A stretch of 64,000 nt of DNA, from positions 5,726,782-5,790,781 of the forward strand of contig JACBWW010000038.1 in the NCBI GenBank assembly GCA_020086605.1, given 5' to 3'. A program made the position numbers and the translations under genes. Positions 13,909-27,060 of this stretch are shown here, in pieces. Positions within the stretch are counted from its first letter, which is position 1, and the number at the start of each line of letters is the position of its first letter. This DNA comes from Lanius collurio (Eukaryota > Chordata > Aves > Passeriformes > Laniidae). The notes beneath the pieces were generated by a model, which was not told where the DNA came from, made no database searches, and worked only from the letters and a program-made list of their open reading frames with translations.

Positions 13909-16900
13909 TTGTTATGATAACTAGAAGTAGTATTGCTTAAAGTAAAAAAAAAAAGAAAGAAATTTAGAAGGCACTCAAGGGAAAACAGAGAAAAGGCAAT
14001 TGAGGCAGACAAGTGAAAACTAAACATTAACATAAGAGAATATTTAGCTATGGTGTGCAGCAGTGGAAGGCAACAGGATAGCTGAAGGCAACTGGAACAT
14101 CCCAAGGAGAGAAACCTAGTGACTGCCAGGTTCCTCCTGTGGTTTATCACCGGATATATAATGTTCTGAATACATTAGATATTACAGGCTCATTCACCAC
14201 AAATGTGCTTTAATGCAACCAAGGGTCAAGGGCAAAATGAATGCTGAAGAGAAGGGATGGCCTAACTGTGTGGAAGCAGGGAGATGGTTGTTTCTGTTTT
14301 GGCTTAAAAGATTGCTATAAGTCTGTGTATGCACAGTGCAGGATTTCCAGGTTTGTGGGTATAAGGTTATCATAAAGCTCCATGAAAAAATTCTAGATAT
14401 ACTAGGTAAACACTAAAAGATGGTTTTAAACTAACAAAACAAAACCAAGATGCTGTAAGGCGCAATCCATCCCTCTTGAGAGAATGTTGTAATATTTAGC
14501 CACAGAAAGAGGGAACATAAACATGCAATAGTAGCTTTATCACAAGTTATTTCATTTTGCTTTGTGAATTTAATCCAGATTTTTAATGTACCTTTCTGAC
14601 AATCTTAAGAAAATTTTATGTAGAATAGTTAGCAAGAGACTTTTTGCAATTGGGACTTTATGAGATGTCAGAGAAATAAATGTGGTGAAGACTTCAGAGA
14701 TCACTGGGGTCTCCAGGTGAGTCACTGAAAAACCTGTGAGCGAATACTATGTGAACCACTAAGTCCCCTTAGAGGCTGTGTGCACATTCTTAACTTGCGC
14801 TGCATGCAAAAGGAGCTCAAAGAAAAAATTCTGTATTTATGAAATCTGAATTCACTTCAGAATATTTTAATAACAATAATAGCTTGATTAAGATCTAAGT
14901 GAAAATACGAAGCTCTAAAATGAGTTATTTTAATGGTACATAATTTCCCTTTTGAAGCTTTGCCTAGAAAGGAGTTAATCCTCATGGACCAAAGAAAACA
15001 ACATGCATAGGAACAGCCTTTTGAAGGGTTGTTCATTTCTGCAATGTTAATGACACACAAGCAATTGTGCAGGGCTCACCCACACAATGAAGACAGCAAA
15101 TATCAAACTCCCTCAAACTCAGGTATTGCCAAAATTTAGACTGCCTATACAACTGCTGTTCAGCCCCCTTCCATGCGGGCTTTGTGGTAAATTCATTGGT
15201 TCTGTGGATATAAATTATTCTTTTACAGCAAAATCTGCTGCTTAGTACAAATTTGCCTGTTCAGGGAACTCAATAGCTGTAAGATATTTAGTCTTCCCGA
15301 TTTAGCCAGTGACTTACTTATTACCCACTACCTGAAGCCTACACAGAATCTCTGCTCATGAAGGGAAGCTGCAGGAAGGATAATGATCATGGCCCTGCAG
15401 AAGGTACCATAATGTGCACAACATAAGAGGACTAAATTAGGGACGCTCACAACAACCTCAAGAGTTTTTGAGCATTTCAGCACTTCCTAAATATATTTCA
15501 TCTAATGATCTGGTTTCTGGATGTTATTTCCTGGGTTTTTTTTGGTCTGAAGACCCAGTCACAAGCCAGCATCAAGAACAGGGCTGAATTCTGATATGCA
15601 CTGCTCACATAGAATTGAACAAGTATATTAATAACAGGAGAAGACTTACAATGGGGGTTATCCTTTCCACATATATCTTGTGTCAAAGTGATGAAGTAGA
15701 AGAAATTGCCAAGCATAATTAGCCCCAGTCCCTCTGTCCACTTCCCTTGAGAAGATGTGTGTTCACATAGGTCCGAGCTGACTAAATGCTGTTCCTTAGG
15801 TCTGATCTGGGCTCACAACTACCCAAGAAAACTAAGCTGAATCAAAATTTCACAGCAACTGAAAAGGAGAATTTGCTCTCTCCTCCATCCCCATCCCTTC
15901 TCCTCCATCTTCCTGCTTGCACAATGCAGTTTGTATTTCTATACATTAACATCTTTGGATTTCAGGCAATGACTTGTGCAAGATATATTATCTCATCACT
16001 GGTGTCACAAAAGCTCATATTTACAGAGATTTATTCCTTGGCCACCTCAGAAGGAAATGATCTAATTACAGACTAATATAGTAGGATCATTATTATGTTA
16101 GCTGCCCAAGCCTTCTTGTTATAAACACCCTTTTTAGTATTGTCTGTAATTTGGCGGTTTTAACTCCTTGACCTGATTTCTTTCATCCCATGAGGTTTCT
16201 TCAGTTTTTTTTTTTAATAAAATTTTCCGCCAAAACCCGTGCTAATTTCCAAGAATACAGCTGAAAAGAGAGATGCTGTTTTCCTGATACTGAATCTTCC
16301 ATAGGAAAATTCTGGCCCACACATAGTAGGGAGTAGCAATTTGGGGTACAGGGAGAGTTATGGGATTGCTGTTTGAAAATCAAAAGCAATCTACTGATGC
16401 AAAAAATGTCTGGAAAAACAGTAGTTTGCATGTGTTTAGTAGAGACTGGCCAGAACTTTGTAACATCACTCTTCAGAGATGCTGCCTACAATGAACACTC
16501 TTGACTTCACAAGGTTTTCCGTGGCAGGAAGGTTTTCCAACCCAAAACCAGGAATAATTGTTCCTCCAGATTGAGTTGTAGGTCTATGCAGCAGATTTAA
16601 AGTCTTCAGCCTCCTGATCAATCCTGTTGCTGTTGGTACAATTACACAATTGAATTTTACTTGTTTGCACTTTTCACATGCTTAAGAAATTTGGCATAAA
16701 AGCTCTCCTTTAAAAAAAACCCCAACAGTATAAAACCTATGCAAAGTGAGTATTATTATCCCATTATACAGATTTGCATCTGAGATACGTGAAGTTTAAA
16801 GCCAAATGTATCCGCTGGTTTTTGGGTATCCAGCCAAGAAGTAAAATTTAATTTTTCACTTTATTTTTTAATTTTCCTGAGGACATGGTTTGACACAGCT

Positions 16901-19240
16901 GTAGCTGTGTGTTCTCTGACTCCTGCAAACCTGTTTCAGATCTCAGAATCAGGCATTGAAATAATTGGGAATGTACAAGATAAAGACTATCTGTGAAAAA
17001 CATGGGAAAGAGAAGTGGTCACCCACAGCCCCTGTGTGACCTTGCATTACATGGAGGACTGCAGCTCAGATGGGGAAGGGACTTTCTGACCAAGGACTGA
17101 CAGTAATATCCTTTTAACACAGTGTTTCTTTGAAGTTACCCACCAAGACAAAATAAGGCAGTAGACATACTCATTTCCCCAAAGGTTTTTGGTCAGACTT
17201 ACTTCAATAGCAGCTTGGTCTTCTGAGATTTTCTCGTTTGTTTGTACGAACAAACATCCTATGAAATTATTAGTATATTTTATCTTGAAAAAGTATAACC
17301 ACTGCACAGCAATTATGGCAGATATTTGTATAGCAATGGTGTTATGTAGATACAAAGATAATAATTATTTCATTGTGATGTATTATAAAACAATCAATAC
17401 CTTTTATTTTTAAAAATCCGGAGTCTAGCTACAGAAATTGCTATTACACTGTGAACTTGGGCACTGGAAAAAGTTGATGACAACTACATGTAATGTTACT
17501 CACACAGTATTAAAAAACAAGCAGAGGAAATAAAACACAATATTTTCTTTAAAACCATTGAGACATTCTGACAAACACAGAGAACCACTTGTAATTAAGA
17601 TAAACACAACATCCTCTGAGTGCTGCTGTGCTTACAGATCTTGCAAATAGCACATATGGGTTGTACTTTTATCAAGTGTGCTTAGACCTTTTTCTCCTAA
17701 TGAGTGATTCTATGTGTGTAGTAGTTGGGAGCAAAACAAGACTAAGTTAAATACACTCTGGCTGTCTTAACTCAGAATTTCCTTGTATTTACAGATTTAT
17801 ATTAAATCCCTAAGGTTATTTTAAAATTGTTTTCAGTGTTATTTCATCATTAATCTTATTATCATCCAAAAAACTGGCTGCAAAGAATTGCTTTGAGGAT
17901 TGGCAAACACATTTGTACAGCTTGAAACAATTTATTGGAAACATGTTGCTTACCTAAGAGAACACCCTGTCTTTAAATGCTGTTGGTAAGAAATAATTTC
18001 GTGGATTTCCATTTTATTTGTGGACTCTGAAGGCAAGAGAAATACATTTTAAAATGCATCTAAAGGTCACATACGTTTTTAGGATAACTTTATTTTAACC
18101 TTAAGGGATCTTCCTTGTCCATCAGGCTCCTCAGTGTATAGCACACATGCCAAGGTAACATGCCTTTGCAAAATATTTGATCTCTTCTCCAAAGAAGAAA
18201 CATGTAAGCAGTCCTGTTGTAAACTGGTGAACTATGGTTTAATAATGAGAAGATTTTAGTCTCAGATCAACGGAACAATCACTTTAAGCCGAACGTATTT
18301 CTGTGAACATAGTACATACAATAAACATTGATTTATGGTAATGCATTTCCTTACTTTTCACCCTGGTATCTCTGAATCCCTATAACACTTCAGTCATTTT
18401 TACATTTACATAACTCCCTAAGATGAAATATCTTGTAACATGAAATATCTTCACTATTTTATAGCTGGTGAAAAGGAGGTACAGCCTGAGTTACACAGAG
18501 CATACCAAGTAGAACAAAACTACGAACCTCTCAAATGGTGAGGCAGAGCAAAATTTCCTTTTGTCTGTGTAATGGAAGCTCTAGGGGCTGGATCTACTCC
18601 GTGGCCGTTACAAGCATGAGAGCTCTATGCTCTCCCACAGCATGCTGGACACTCTCCTCCCCTCTCTGGGCTCATGGTGGGTGTCTTGCCAGCAGGACCT
18701 GGGGGGACAGTCTAAGACTTGCCCTGATTACCAGCTAAGGCAGCAAAATAAAACACTCTGTCCATTCCAGATTTTTTAAAAAAGAAATATTCACTTTCCA
18801 GAAAACAGCTTATTTCAGATGTTATTTTTAATTGAGACCTACTCCTTACTAATTTATATTGCCCTATATGAAGGTTTTGAGACATTTATGTGATTTTCTT
18901 CTGCAGTGGTAAATCCTGATACTTCTGTCATCCATGCAATCAGCAAACACAGAGGCTTTTCACCTCTTTCTACTTTCCTGGTCTTCCACTGATTAAGTAC
19001 CTTGTCATCTGCATTTCCCTAGAACACAAAAGCCTAGAGTTTTTCATTATGAATGGTTTCCTATCCTTTCCTTAACTAGGGAAAGAGAAAAAAGGACAGA
19101 AAACTCTGAAATTTTCAGTGTGTGCAAAAATTCCAAGCTTTTAACAAAAGTTCAGCCCCCAGAGCATCATCTAGCAGGATGGAAGAGATCTATTGACTTT
19201 TGTTAGGAAAATTTTGCTACAACACTTTAAGGTCAAAATT

Positions 19241-19261
19241 AAAAAAAAAAAAAAAAAAAAA
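19241..19261. repeat. Poly-A tract, 21 A
   Basis: An uninterrupted A run in intergenic DNA. No retrocopy body or target duplication was recognised beside it. Confidence 0.97.
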
Positions 19262-22200
19262 GTTATCTCAATTTCTGTGTATTCATCTATCTGTTAGATC
19301 TGAAGTTCTGTCTGTACTCAAATTTCATACAGGAACAAACATAAATCCTTTCTCCAGACTGAAGAGAAGGAGCTGGCTCACTCAGAAACTCAGCTAGAAT
19401 CCCACATTTCTAGCTTGCTTTCCCATGCGGTCCCTTGTTCCAAATTCAAAAAGGCTGGATCCAACAGCCCAGCAATCCAAGTTGACTCTCCTATATTAAT
19501 ACATTTTTTTTTAATATCCATTTTTAAATGAGGAGAGTGACATATGTGCTTAGGCATTCAGAACAGCTTCCTTTTAAAATTAAATATAGCTGTCTTGTAA
19601 AAAATTTAACTTTGGAAACATGATAGATAGAAAGATTCCCCTGACCACAAGTATGCATAACTTACAGTCACAGACATCAAAGCTCCTGCTTTTACACCCA
19701 CACCAGGGTCTTTTTCATTGCAATTCTTTTCCAAAAAACTAATTGTCTGCTAAGTGATAAATAAGCAATTTACACTTTCTCTATCCTTCATGGGGCAGCT
19801 GACATAATGTTGAGAGTACACGTACCAGCTTAACCAACAGCAACAGCTTTGGCCAGGTCCCTCCATCCCAGTTTCCCAGGGATAAGAGGTGTGCGTAATG
19901 ACTTCTTTCCTGTTTAATTGTAAAGTTTGCCATGTTCTACTTAAGATCTGATTCAGCATCTCCTGCCAAGAAACTATTTCTGCTTAGATGGATCACAGAG
20001 AGTTTAGCCATGTTTTTGTCAGTGCTGTGCCTCCAGAAAGCTGGGATTTTGCACAAACACTGGCAAAAATTCTGCAGCAATACTTGCACTTATGTGTCAC
20101 TTCTGGGTCCCCAGTAGGACCTGAGCGCCTGGATATTTGTTTGCCTGAGTGCTTGAAAAGGAAAGTCAGCATTTTTGAGTTTTATTTGTACTCTGCTGGA
20201 GCCTCCTTTATTCCATCCTGAGCAGCACGTCTCTTTCCAGAGCTCCTGCCAAGGCAGGGGGCCGTGCTGTCCCCGCTGCCGCCTGTCACCAAGTGCCAAA
20301 GCCACACTAAGTTAAATGCTGTGGGAGCCACAGCTTAGCATGCAGATTGATCCAGATAGGTAAGAGATTTCTCAAAGACAACACCAGGTTTGTATTTCTG
20401 CCACTTTTACCTCCCCCTAGACTTTCCTGTCAAACTTCTCACTTGAAAAGAATCCAAAAAACTGTTATGGAAACCTAAGAAAACCTTCACCCATTTGTTA
20501 TTTACTCACCTACAACCATTAAGAGATTATGATAACAAGATCATCAACCTTTTGAAGATCAGTGGTCAGGTTTTCACAAACTATATTTGCAGCATATATT
20601 TGTCTAGCAACATATAATCCAGTCACACAAAACCAACTGATCTCAATTACTACCAAGTAAGTAGAGAGTTTACTTTCTAATCACCTCGTTAGGTCAGCGC
20701 TAATCCCTGACATACAATTACATTGATACTGGCACTAAAAATAGTTCACCTAGATTCTTCCTTTAAGGTCAAGCCTGGAAATTTGTGGTAGCTGTTCAAA
20801 TTCTGTGAGCTTTAGATCTTCGTGGAAAGCCACCAGCCCAGCCCTCCCTCCACCAGCAATGGAATAAGCCTGGGGAATACAACCTCCTTTGTCAGTGGTC
20901 TAAATTAGGTAAAGTGAGTACTTTGATTCTCTTTGCATCCCCAGTTTCTGCTTTATGGTTACTGTAATTTAAAGCTCCTTTACAAAGCCTACTTGTTGGT
21001 ATAAATACTCAAAATAAAGAGAAATGGAGCCAGTTACATCCTGTTGACTAAAGGTTATTTCAGTCTGCATTAAGCACTCCCCCAAGTTATTTTATGAAGT
21101 GTTTTAAATAAACATATTTTGTAGGTCTTATAAATTTACCTTATTTTCTTAAGACATTATGGTTTTCTTGGTTTTCTTTTAATTCTTTCTGAGTTTCCTG
21201 TGTATCAATTATCATGGGCAACTTTCCCAAAATGTTATGCAAGGTGATTTGGGATTCTGTTCCAGGAACTTCACCCATGGATCTAACTATTTTCCTTCTC
21301 AACAGTTAATTCTTTCCTTCCTGCCTCTGATCTGAAACACAAGTCCTCTTTCTCCTTTCCCTGGAAGTCCATGTTAATTTGATCCCCACTCCAAGTTTGC
21401 AAGATAAGGCTTCGTTGCTGTCAGCATTACTCCTTTCACAGTTACAGTTGTGTTGCTTAGATTATATACTTGGTATACAGTGTATGCATATCAATTTTAT
21501 GCATTCTATTCAATGTTTATTGTCACCTTTTCCCACAATAGTCCAAAAAAGGAAATGACAAGTTCAGAAAGATACCATACTCAGCAAAGTTTCTAAAAAT
21601 GCTGACAGGAGCTTGGATGGGAGATGAGGTTTCACATGCAGAATAAAAGCCTGCTATGCTGAAGGGAATACCAGTCCTCCCAGCAGATCCTAGGAAGGGA
21701 CTGAGCTCCAAAACAAAATAGTTGGGCTTTTCCTGGGCAGAATATAGTAGTAGTAAAGCATTTCAGTCCAAACACAAGCAAGCAATCTAAGCATTTCTAC
21801 TACCTAGGTCATGGTCAGGCAAGCAGAATGAAGTGTTCAAAGAAAGGAAACACCTTAAATAGGCTGAAATGCCCAAGTATTTTTGCTGAATAACAAGCAC
21901 TGCCTGGAGGACACCATCTTTACTAGCAGCTCTGGCTTGGCTTTGGTTACCATATAAAAAATCCCTCAGAGCTCAGTACAGTTTCAGGAACTCACATGCT
22001 ATATAAACGTGCAGTCTCCTTCCCTAAAGCCACATCACCAGGCACTAGAGATGAGCAGCCCAAAAATAATATTTGGAAAGAGCATTGCCAATCCACCCTT
22101 CATGTGAACAGCTTTCTCACTTGCTTGCCTTGAGGTATTAAAAGCTATGATATGAAAGCCCTCCAGGCAATCTTTCCCTTTGTTAGCTTGTACTTTTACT

Positions 22201-24738
22201 AATTATGGTCTGCTGTGAGGGCCTCCATCACTTCCCAGACAGAGTTCTGGTTTCAATTAATGCATTTAGACATCTTATTCCTGGGCTATAGCTTTTTCTA
22301 AATCTGCAGTTTTCTTCTTACAAACTATTCTGTTTCTTCTACTCACTTTTCTCCCTTCAAAACGTATCTGCTCGGCAAAAAAATATTTCCCTTCTGTGTG
22401 TCAATCATTTCTAACTGTGTGCTTCCTCTTTTGTTTGTTGTTTCAATGAGGCACAGTCCAGAGAAGAAATGATGTTTCCTGTTCACAAAAAAAAAAAAAC
22501 CCAACAAAACCCAATGCAAAGCCACTGTTTGTCCTCCACTCCTCAGGGCCTGCAAGACCCCAGACCATGAGGCCCTTTTCCCATCCTTCTGTGTGTAATC
22601 ATGGAATGTGCCTCCTTGTGCTCCTACTTCAGAGGCAAATCCTGCACCAGGTGTGTGAAGCCTCTTGTAGTAGCTACTGCACACTCAAGGTGGAACACTG
22701 AGTCTGGGCACACTACTGAGGCCATATAGTACTTTTTGCAAAGGAAAAGAAAAAAAACATAGATCTGATGATGGGTTAGCAAAGAAGCCCCAAGAAACAC
22801 AATAAACATCAGACCTGGCTGGGTAGGTGAAAATACAGATCAAAGATGAAGGCTGCAGCTTCAGGCAGGTGTGCTGGATCAGGTCCGTGGAGGAGGGAGT
22901 GTGGTACCTGTGAGTAGTTAAACTAAAATAACCCCCAGCTCCAGTGGAGCTGAGTGCTAAGACTGTGCAGCTCACAGTGCTGGGAAAAAGGTAACTGCTG
23001 GGACATCAAATGCAAAGTGAGGTAACAGTCACATTACATAGACAAGTTTTCATCTTTAAGCTGCAGAATTCCATTACTCTGAAAACATCCAGAAAAACCT
23101 TAATCCACCACCATTTTGAACAACAGTACGCAAGTGACCCAGGATGCCAGGCTTTCCCAGAGTACCTCAGACTACCCAGAAATGGCCTTTTAAATCTGTA
23201 TGAGTACCACAAACCCATGCCCTTTTAAACTAATACTGCTGGTAGGATGAATCTGGTAAATCCTTAATCTTAAAAAAAAAAATACCTCAAACCCAAAATA
23301 CTGTAAGAGGAGGAGGGAGAAAGAGCTTTATTACATGAGAATGCAGATCCAAACAATTTTCTGTGCCTACAGGGGTTTGAGAAAAAACTACAACAAAACA
23401 TAACTTTCAATGAGGTGTCACTGATGAATGATTTATGGGTTATTTGTGTAGAAGTACTAAGCCCTAAGTCTCATCTTTATAAATCAGTTCAAATTCCACT
23501 AGTGCTATTAATAAATCAAGAGCAGGTCAGCTCCATTCTTAATGTTATTATTATGGTGCCTTCTGTCTGCTAATGCAAGTTTTGACATCTTCTTCACGCC
23601 TCAGTATGACAAAGATGCATGTGTCTCCTCAGCGAATTAATTAGCAAGATTTTGCATCCCACCACTCTCCTCCTTGCACTGCTTCAGATTGCTGAAGGGG
23701 ACATCTATAACACGCAAAGGACAAGGATATAGCACTATGGTAAAACTGAGTCGAATTAACAAACCAGCCCTTCTAGAAATGGAAGGCTTCCCTCTCCCCT
23801 TCCGCAATATCCTTTCCTCAGCCTTTCCCTTCACTCTACAGCTGTGCAGGTCACCCACCCCCTCCCTTGTGCTGACACCAGCACTTGTCCAAGTGCAAAG
23901 TAAGTTGATGCAATTTACGATCCCAGCAGAACTTAAACCCCAACAAAAAAACAACAACAAAAAGACCCAACACTCCATACCACACTGTTTGGGAAACAAG
24001 CCAGAGTATCTGTGGGAACATTCAGCAGAACAGAAAGGCATTTAAGTGTTTTAAATTGATTTTAATGCAGTCACAAAGGCCAAAGCCAGCTCAAGGTGAG
24101 AGGAGGGGAGAGGATAGTATCTCTCCCTTCTGATAGCTGCCAGTTGCTAATTTGGCTCATCCACTTATAAAAATTTATCTTAAGACCCTAGGACACATTA
24201 GTGGGCTTAAGAATCATTAAAACTACCATTTAGTCTGATTTTTAATTTGACTTGGTCTCATTAGTTCTAACTCACAAGTAGTAGTAATTCTCCACATCTT
24301 CACTGCACTGGTCAATGCTCAGCAGCAGAATGGGCTGGTCATTGTATTACGTTTAGAATTTATTATGCATCTTAAAAATAGTCAAGTTATACTTGCAATA
24401 TGAAACATTCTTAAGATGATACAAGAATTAAATTTTTTTCATAATGCGCTGATGAACTTAGACCTTCTGAAACACAAGCATGTTCTGGTTGGTGTGAGAA
24501 CCCTACACCTTACAGATTAATTTTAAGGATGTGTGACACAGAGAGAAAGAAAGAGACAGTACAAATAAAGACTGAGACGAAATAGTTTCTACAGATTCTT
24601 AGAGATCATTTCAAATAGAAGGGGGACTGAAGAACATACTGAAAGATACACTGGATTTAGAAATCTTAATACAAGTACTGGCATGCCAGTGTGAGGGCCC
24701 TTTCCTATTTAGAAAAAAAACCCCACAGTAGCTTCAAC

Positions 24739-24755
24739 AAAAAAAAAAAAAAAAA
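24739..24755. repeat. Poly-A tract, 17 A
   Basis: A homopolymer in intergenic DNA with no adjoining element recognised. Confidence 0.95.
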
Positions 24756-26984
24756 TTAGAAATTGCTACAAGGCTGTGCGCTAATTTTGTCAATAACACA
24801 ATTTTATACACACAAAACTAAGATGTAAAAACTACACATAAAGGTGTATTGGCCAGACACTGCCACACACGTGGTCCCTGCTCTGCAGTTTACAGTCTTC
24901 ACAAGGCACATGCCCAAAACCAAAGGCTTTATGTAAACTGCATATTTCAGCCCCAAAATTTAAAGTGCTTATTAAACTAAACAATCAGCAACTTTCTATC
25001 ACTGCATTAATTAAATATTAAGCAGACTCAGGAATGAGATGATGTGGTACAAAGCTTTATTCCCCTGTGTTTAATCTTCCTTGAGAATTCACAAATGGTT
25101 GGGCATGACCAAGATTTGCAAGTGTTTATAGGCTTTGGTTCTCACTTGGCAGACTCTGCTGTGGCCTTGGAGCACCTTGCAAGAACTAAAAACATCCTAT
25201 CAATCACCTCTCCTTCCTTCCTTCCAGTAGGTAGGCATAAATTACCTGGCTTGGATGACTGAAAGAAAGTGAAACAGAAGCACAGCAACCAAGGAAAGCT
25301 CCTTGGAGGAGCTGAATGCTTCATGACGAACATTCTGAGCCTGTGGTCATCCTCACACCTCTTCTGACACACAGTTCCAAAGCCAAGGCCCAGCTCACAC
25401 ATAAACTCTGGCTCCTATACACAAACGTCCTACACCTGCTGCACAGGTGTGTGGCCATGGTGTAACAGACCTGCTGCACATGGCCACACATGTGACAGGA
25501 CAACCACCCCAGGCTAATCCCATAGCAGGCTCAGAACAGCAACACAGCCAACAGATGGGAAGAGGACCCTGTCAGCATACAGGACATTGGTGTGATGATC
25601 TCAGAGTGACCTGCACTGCTCAGCAGGCAATCTGCAGCAGGTTTGGACCAGATGGGGCTCTTCAGGGTGTGATCTTGGTTCTCGCTAATGGAAATAATCA
25701 CGCCTGGCTGTCTCAAGTGCATGGATCACTGCGGAGGATAGGATAAGACTCAAACCCCTAACCAGAAGCAGATGGAAACATTTATTATTGTGTTTCTGCA
25801 CACACAGAGTGGAGGGGGTCTAAAGGGTCTGAATGCCGGAAGCTGACAGCATCCCTCTGTGGTGGGGAAATGTTACGGAGCAGGCAAGTTATCTCAAGCA
25901 CACGCCTCTTTTCCAACAAGAAATCAAGCTCAGCTTTTGTCCTCTGTTATTATACCAGGAGTTCCCAGTCAAATAGCAATAACATTTAAACAGTTTTTGT
26001 CTTCGTTGGGAAGACATGAAGAGAAAAGTGTATTATCTTATTCTGACTACTTTATTTCCTTACTATTACTGCTCATAAAAATGTACTCCATGTTTGAGAC
26101 ACAAAACACTCTGTAGCTTCATCTTGTGACAGCATATAAATACATATGTGAGCTGGTCATTTTAGTAATTATCTCTGGCAGCCTCCCTCCCTCATTTACT
26201 GCTCCTCCCCAAAAGAGATTCATAACAGGAAAGATTTTATTTTATATCTGAGCATGGGATAAAATGCTCACCAACTGCTTTAAGAAAAAATATGAAATCC
26301 TTAGATTATCATATAGGCTACACATTCTTCAGCAGCTGTAGAAATCACTTAACACTTCTTTAATCAAGTATAAAGAGTGATAATCTCTTACTCTTGCAAA
26401 GATTCCTGTTACTATTGAATGGAAGCTATCAGTAAAAACAATGCAATGGGAAAATACCAGGCTCAGTAGGAGTTGGCAAGCACCAGACATAACTGTGGGA
26501 GTGACTCCCACAGTGGGCTCTGGCTAAGATATGCCAGTTATGCGTTCTTACTTTATCTTCATTGTAAACTGGGGTTCTGACAAACAACCTTCCCCCATTA
26601 TTGAACTAATGAAGCACAGTGTTATTTTGAAGCTGCAAACCAAAATTATTGGCAAGGGAGGTTTTTCTTACTGTTAATCAAAGCTAATCAGTAATAGCTA
26701 ATCTTAGCTTGTACCTATACACCAGTATTTCTCCTGGAAAATGGGAACTCAAGTGCCTTATATGTATAAAAAGGTACTCTCCCTCATCCCAGATACCTAG
26801 GTACCCCACATCTGGGAGAGGTGATGATCTGGAGAAGGAAGACATCCCACCCACAGCTGAAGGGAAGCCCAGCAGACCCATCTGGCCCTAGTCCTTCAGC
26901 CTTGCCTCCACACACCCCCTGCCCAGCTCTGGCACTGCAGCAGTGTTGGCTTGGTCAGCTTTCTCACCACAGCAGGAGTAATAA

Positions 26985-27060
26985 ATACCAGAACAGTTAG
27001 GGTTCCATGAGATCCCTGGAGGTCACCTACTCCAACCCCTTATTCAGTTTATAGCTGCAT
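26985..27060 (-). mobile_element. Possible CR1 3' fragment
   Basis: GGTTCCATGAGATCCCTGGA and GGTCACCTACTCCAACCCC match the reverse complement of the CR1 3' end in order. The match fades after about 27060. Confidence 0.5.

Larger units (their letters stand above)
9007..26984. other. Intergenic, no gene recognised
   Basis: About 18 kb of AT-rich DNA downstream of USP38. The stretch holds the weak CR1 remnant at 13.9 kb, poly-A tracts and a 23-nt hairpin at 26492-26514. Open frames of up to 150 codons (13160-13612) have no domain or repeat identity. No CpG island of promoter size was seen. A brief GC-rich patch at 20230-20300 is too short to be one. Confidence 0.6.

Noticed and set aside
19241..19261. 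Poly-A run as the tail of a processed pseudogene
   Set aside because: No coding remnant or target duplication was found beside it.
20221..20305. Short GC-rich patch as a promoter or exon
   Set aside because: It is under 100 bp with few CpGs and no splice or coding signal that could be supported.
23637..24041. 134- and 123-codon overlapping frames on both strands
   Set aside because: No domain or codon bias. Overlap on opposite strands suggests only a low stop-codon density.
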